From contig CAYUDC010000142.1 of NCBI GenBank assembly GCA_964443415.1, positions 1 through 5,885 on the forward strand: a stretch of 5,885 nt of DNA, written 5' to 3'. This document shows positions 5,346 to 5,885 of the stretch, in pieces. The number at the start of each line of letters is the position of its first letter. Position 1 is the first letter of the stretch. Position numbers and translations under genes: made by a program. Source of the DNA: B1 sp964443415. Lineage in GTDB: Bacteria; Bacteroidota; Bacteroidia; UKL13-3. Below the pieces are notes generated by a model that was not told where the DNA came from, ran no database searches, and was given only the letters and a program-made list of their open reading frames with translations.

Positions 5346-5885
5346 TTAACGCCCTCTGCCCTGCACTACCGTTAAAATGGTATAAATCAAAATCCTAAAA
5401 TCTACCGCCAAAGACCTGTTTTCGATATACAAAATATCAAATTTTAGCCTTTCTACCATTTGCTCTACATTCTCGGCATAGCCAAATTTAACTTGCCCCC
5501 AACTGGTAATGCCTGGCTTAACCCGCAACAAATGTTTGTAATGGGGGGCAATCTTAACAATTTGGTCAATAAAAAACTTACGTTCTGGCCTAGGCCCCAC
5601 CAAACTCATCTCTCCTATCAACACATTGTAAAACTGCGGAATTTCGTCTATCCTGTATTTTCTTAACCACCTTCCAATAGGCGTTATCCGCGTATCATTG
5701 GCCTTAGACAATTGCGGTCCGGCTGCCTCAGAATCTACATACATGGTTCTAAACTTATAGATATGAAAAGGCTTTCCCTTTAGCCCAATTCTAATTTGTT
5801 TGTAAAATATGGGGCCGCTTGAACCAAACTTAACCAATAAAGCCACAATAAAAAACAAGGGCGAGAATAATACCAGCACCATTAC
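5346..5885 (-). CDS. Sugar transferase (WcaJ/PglC-type), 5' end outside window
   Basis: This is the C-terminal catalytic part of a membrane phosphoglycosyl transferase (bacterial sugar transferase family). Such enzymes move a sugar-1-phosphate from a nucleotide sugar to undecaprenyl phosphate, starting exopolysaccharide, capsule or O-antigen synthesis. Counting from the ATG at 5882, visible motifs are a hydrophobic reentrant/membrane segment (1-18), the basic KFRTM block (43-47), the catalytic Asp-Glu pair in YRIDEIPQ (79-80), MSLVGPRPE (92-100) and VKPGITSWGQV (121-131). The frame stays open to the window edge (a Val codon precedes that ATG). Family members have more sequence ahead of this point, so the true start lies outside, and whether there is a large N-terminal membrane domain cannot be seen. 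The stop is TAA at 5348-5346. No terminator is evident before rplU. Sugar specificity is unknown. Confidence 0.93.
   Translation of the reverse strand, partial: VMVLVLFSPLFFIVALLVKFGSSGPIFYKQIRIGLKGKPFHIYKFRTMYVDSEAAGPQLSKANDTRITPIGRWLRKYRIDEIPQFYNVLIGEMSLVGPRPERKFFIDQIVKIAPHYKHLLRVKPGITSWGQVKFGYAENVEQMVERLKFDILYIENRSLAVDFRILIYTILTVVQGRGR

Noticed and set aside
5460..5666. 68-residue plus-strand open frame
   Set aside because: Antisense to the conserved catalytic motifs of the sugar transferase, with no independent evidence of coding.

Overview
The window looks like a draft-genome or metagenome contig from a member of the Bacteroidota. Three things support this. The ribosomal proteins, IF3 and ThrRS read like that phylum. 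A textbook Bacteroidota housekeeping promoter (TTTG, 19 bp, TATCTTTG) lies upstream of rplU. A small lipoprotein carries the Bacteroidota surface-export signal (Cys-Ser-Lys-Glu-Asp). The DNA is AT-rich, and a run of exactly 100 N marks an assembly gap. I cannot place it below phylum level from the sequence alone.

Layout. Positions 22-3261 (minus strand) hold the conserved translation operon thrS-infC-rpmI-rplT: threonyl-tRNA synthetase, initiation factor IF3, and 50S proteins bL35 and bL20. thrS and infC are 6 nt apart and in the same frame. infC has no ATG before residue 189 and must start at a non-ATG codon, best taken as TTG. The rpmI-rplT spacer is unusually long for this operon (123 nt) and contains complementary segments suggesting a folded regulatory RNA. 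Positions 3341-4381 (plus strand) hold two unrecognised small lipoproteins, divergent from thrS and probably co-transcribed. A bidirectional terminator palindrome at 4420-4453 ends both this pair and the minus-strand tRNA-Ala(GGC) at 4455-4528. Next come a second type of palindrome (4532-4559), the assembly gap (4575-4674), rpmA (bL27, 3' end lost in the gap) and rplU (bL21), both on the minus strand. At the right edge is the C-terminal part of a membrane phosphoglycosyl transferase of the WcaJ/PglC superfamily, minus strand, running out of the window.

Most of the window serves ribosome assembly, translation initiation and threonine/alanine decoding. The lipoproteins and the sugar transferase belong to the cell envelope. 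I see no CRISPR array, transposase, phage gene or defence system. The items most worth a second look are the infC start, the rpmI-rplT spacer, the strong Shine-Dalgarno sites in front of rpmI and rpmA in a phylum that mostly lacks them, and the palindromic elements around the tRNA.
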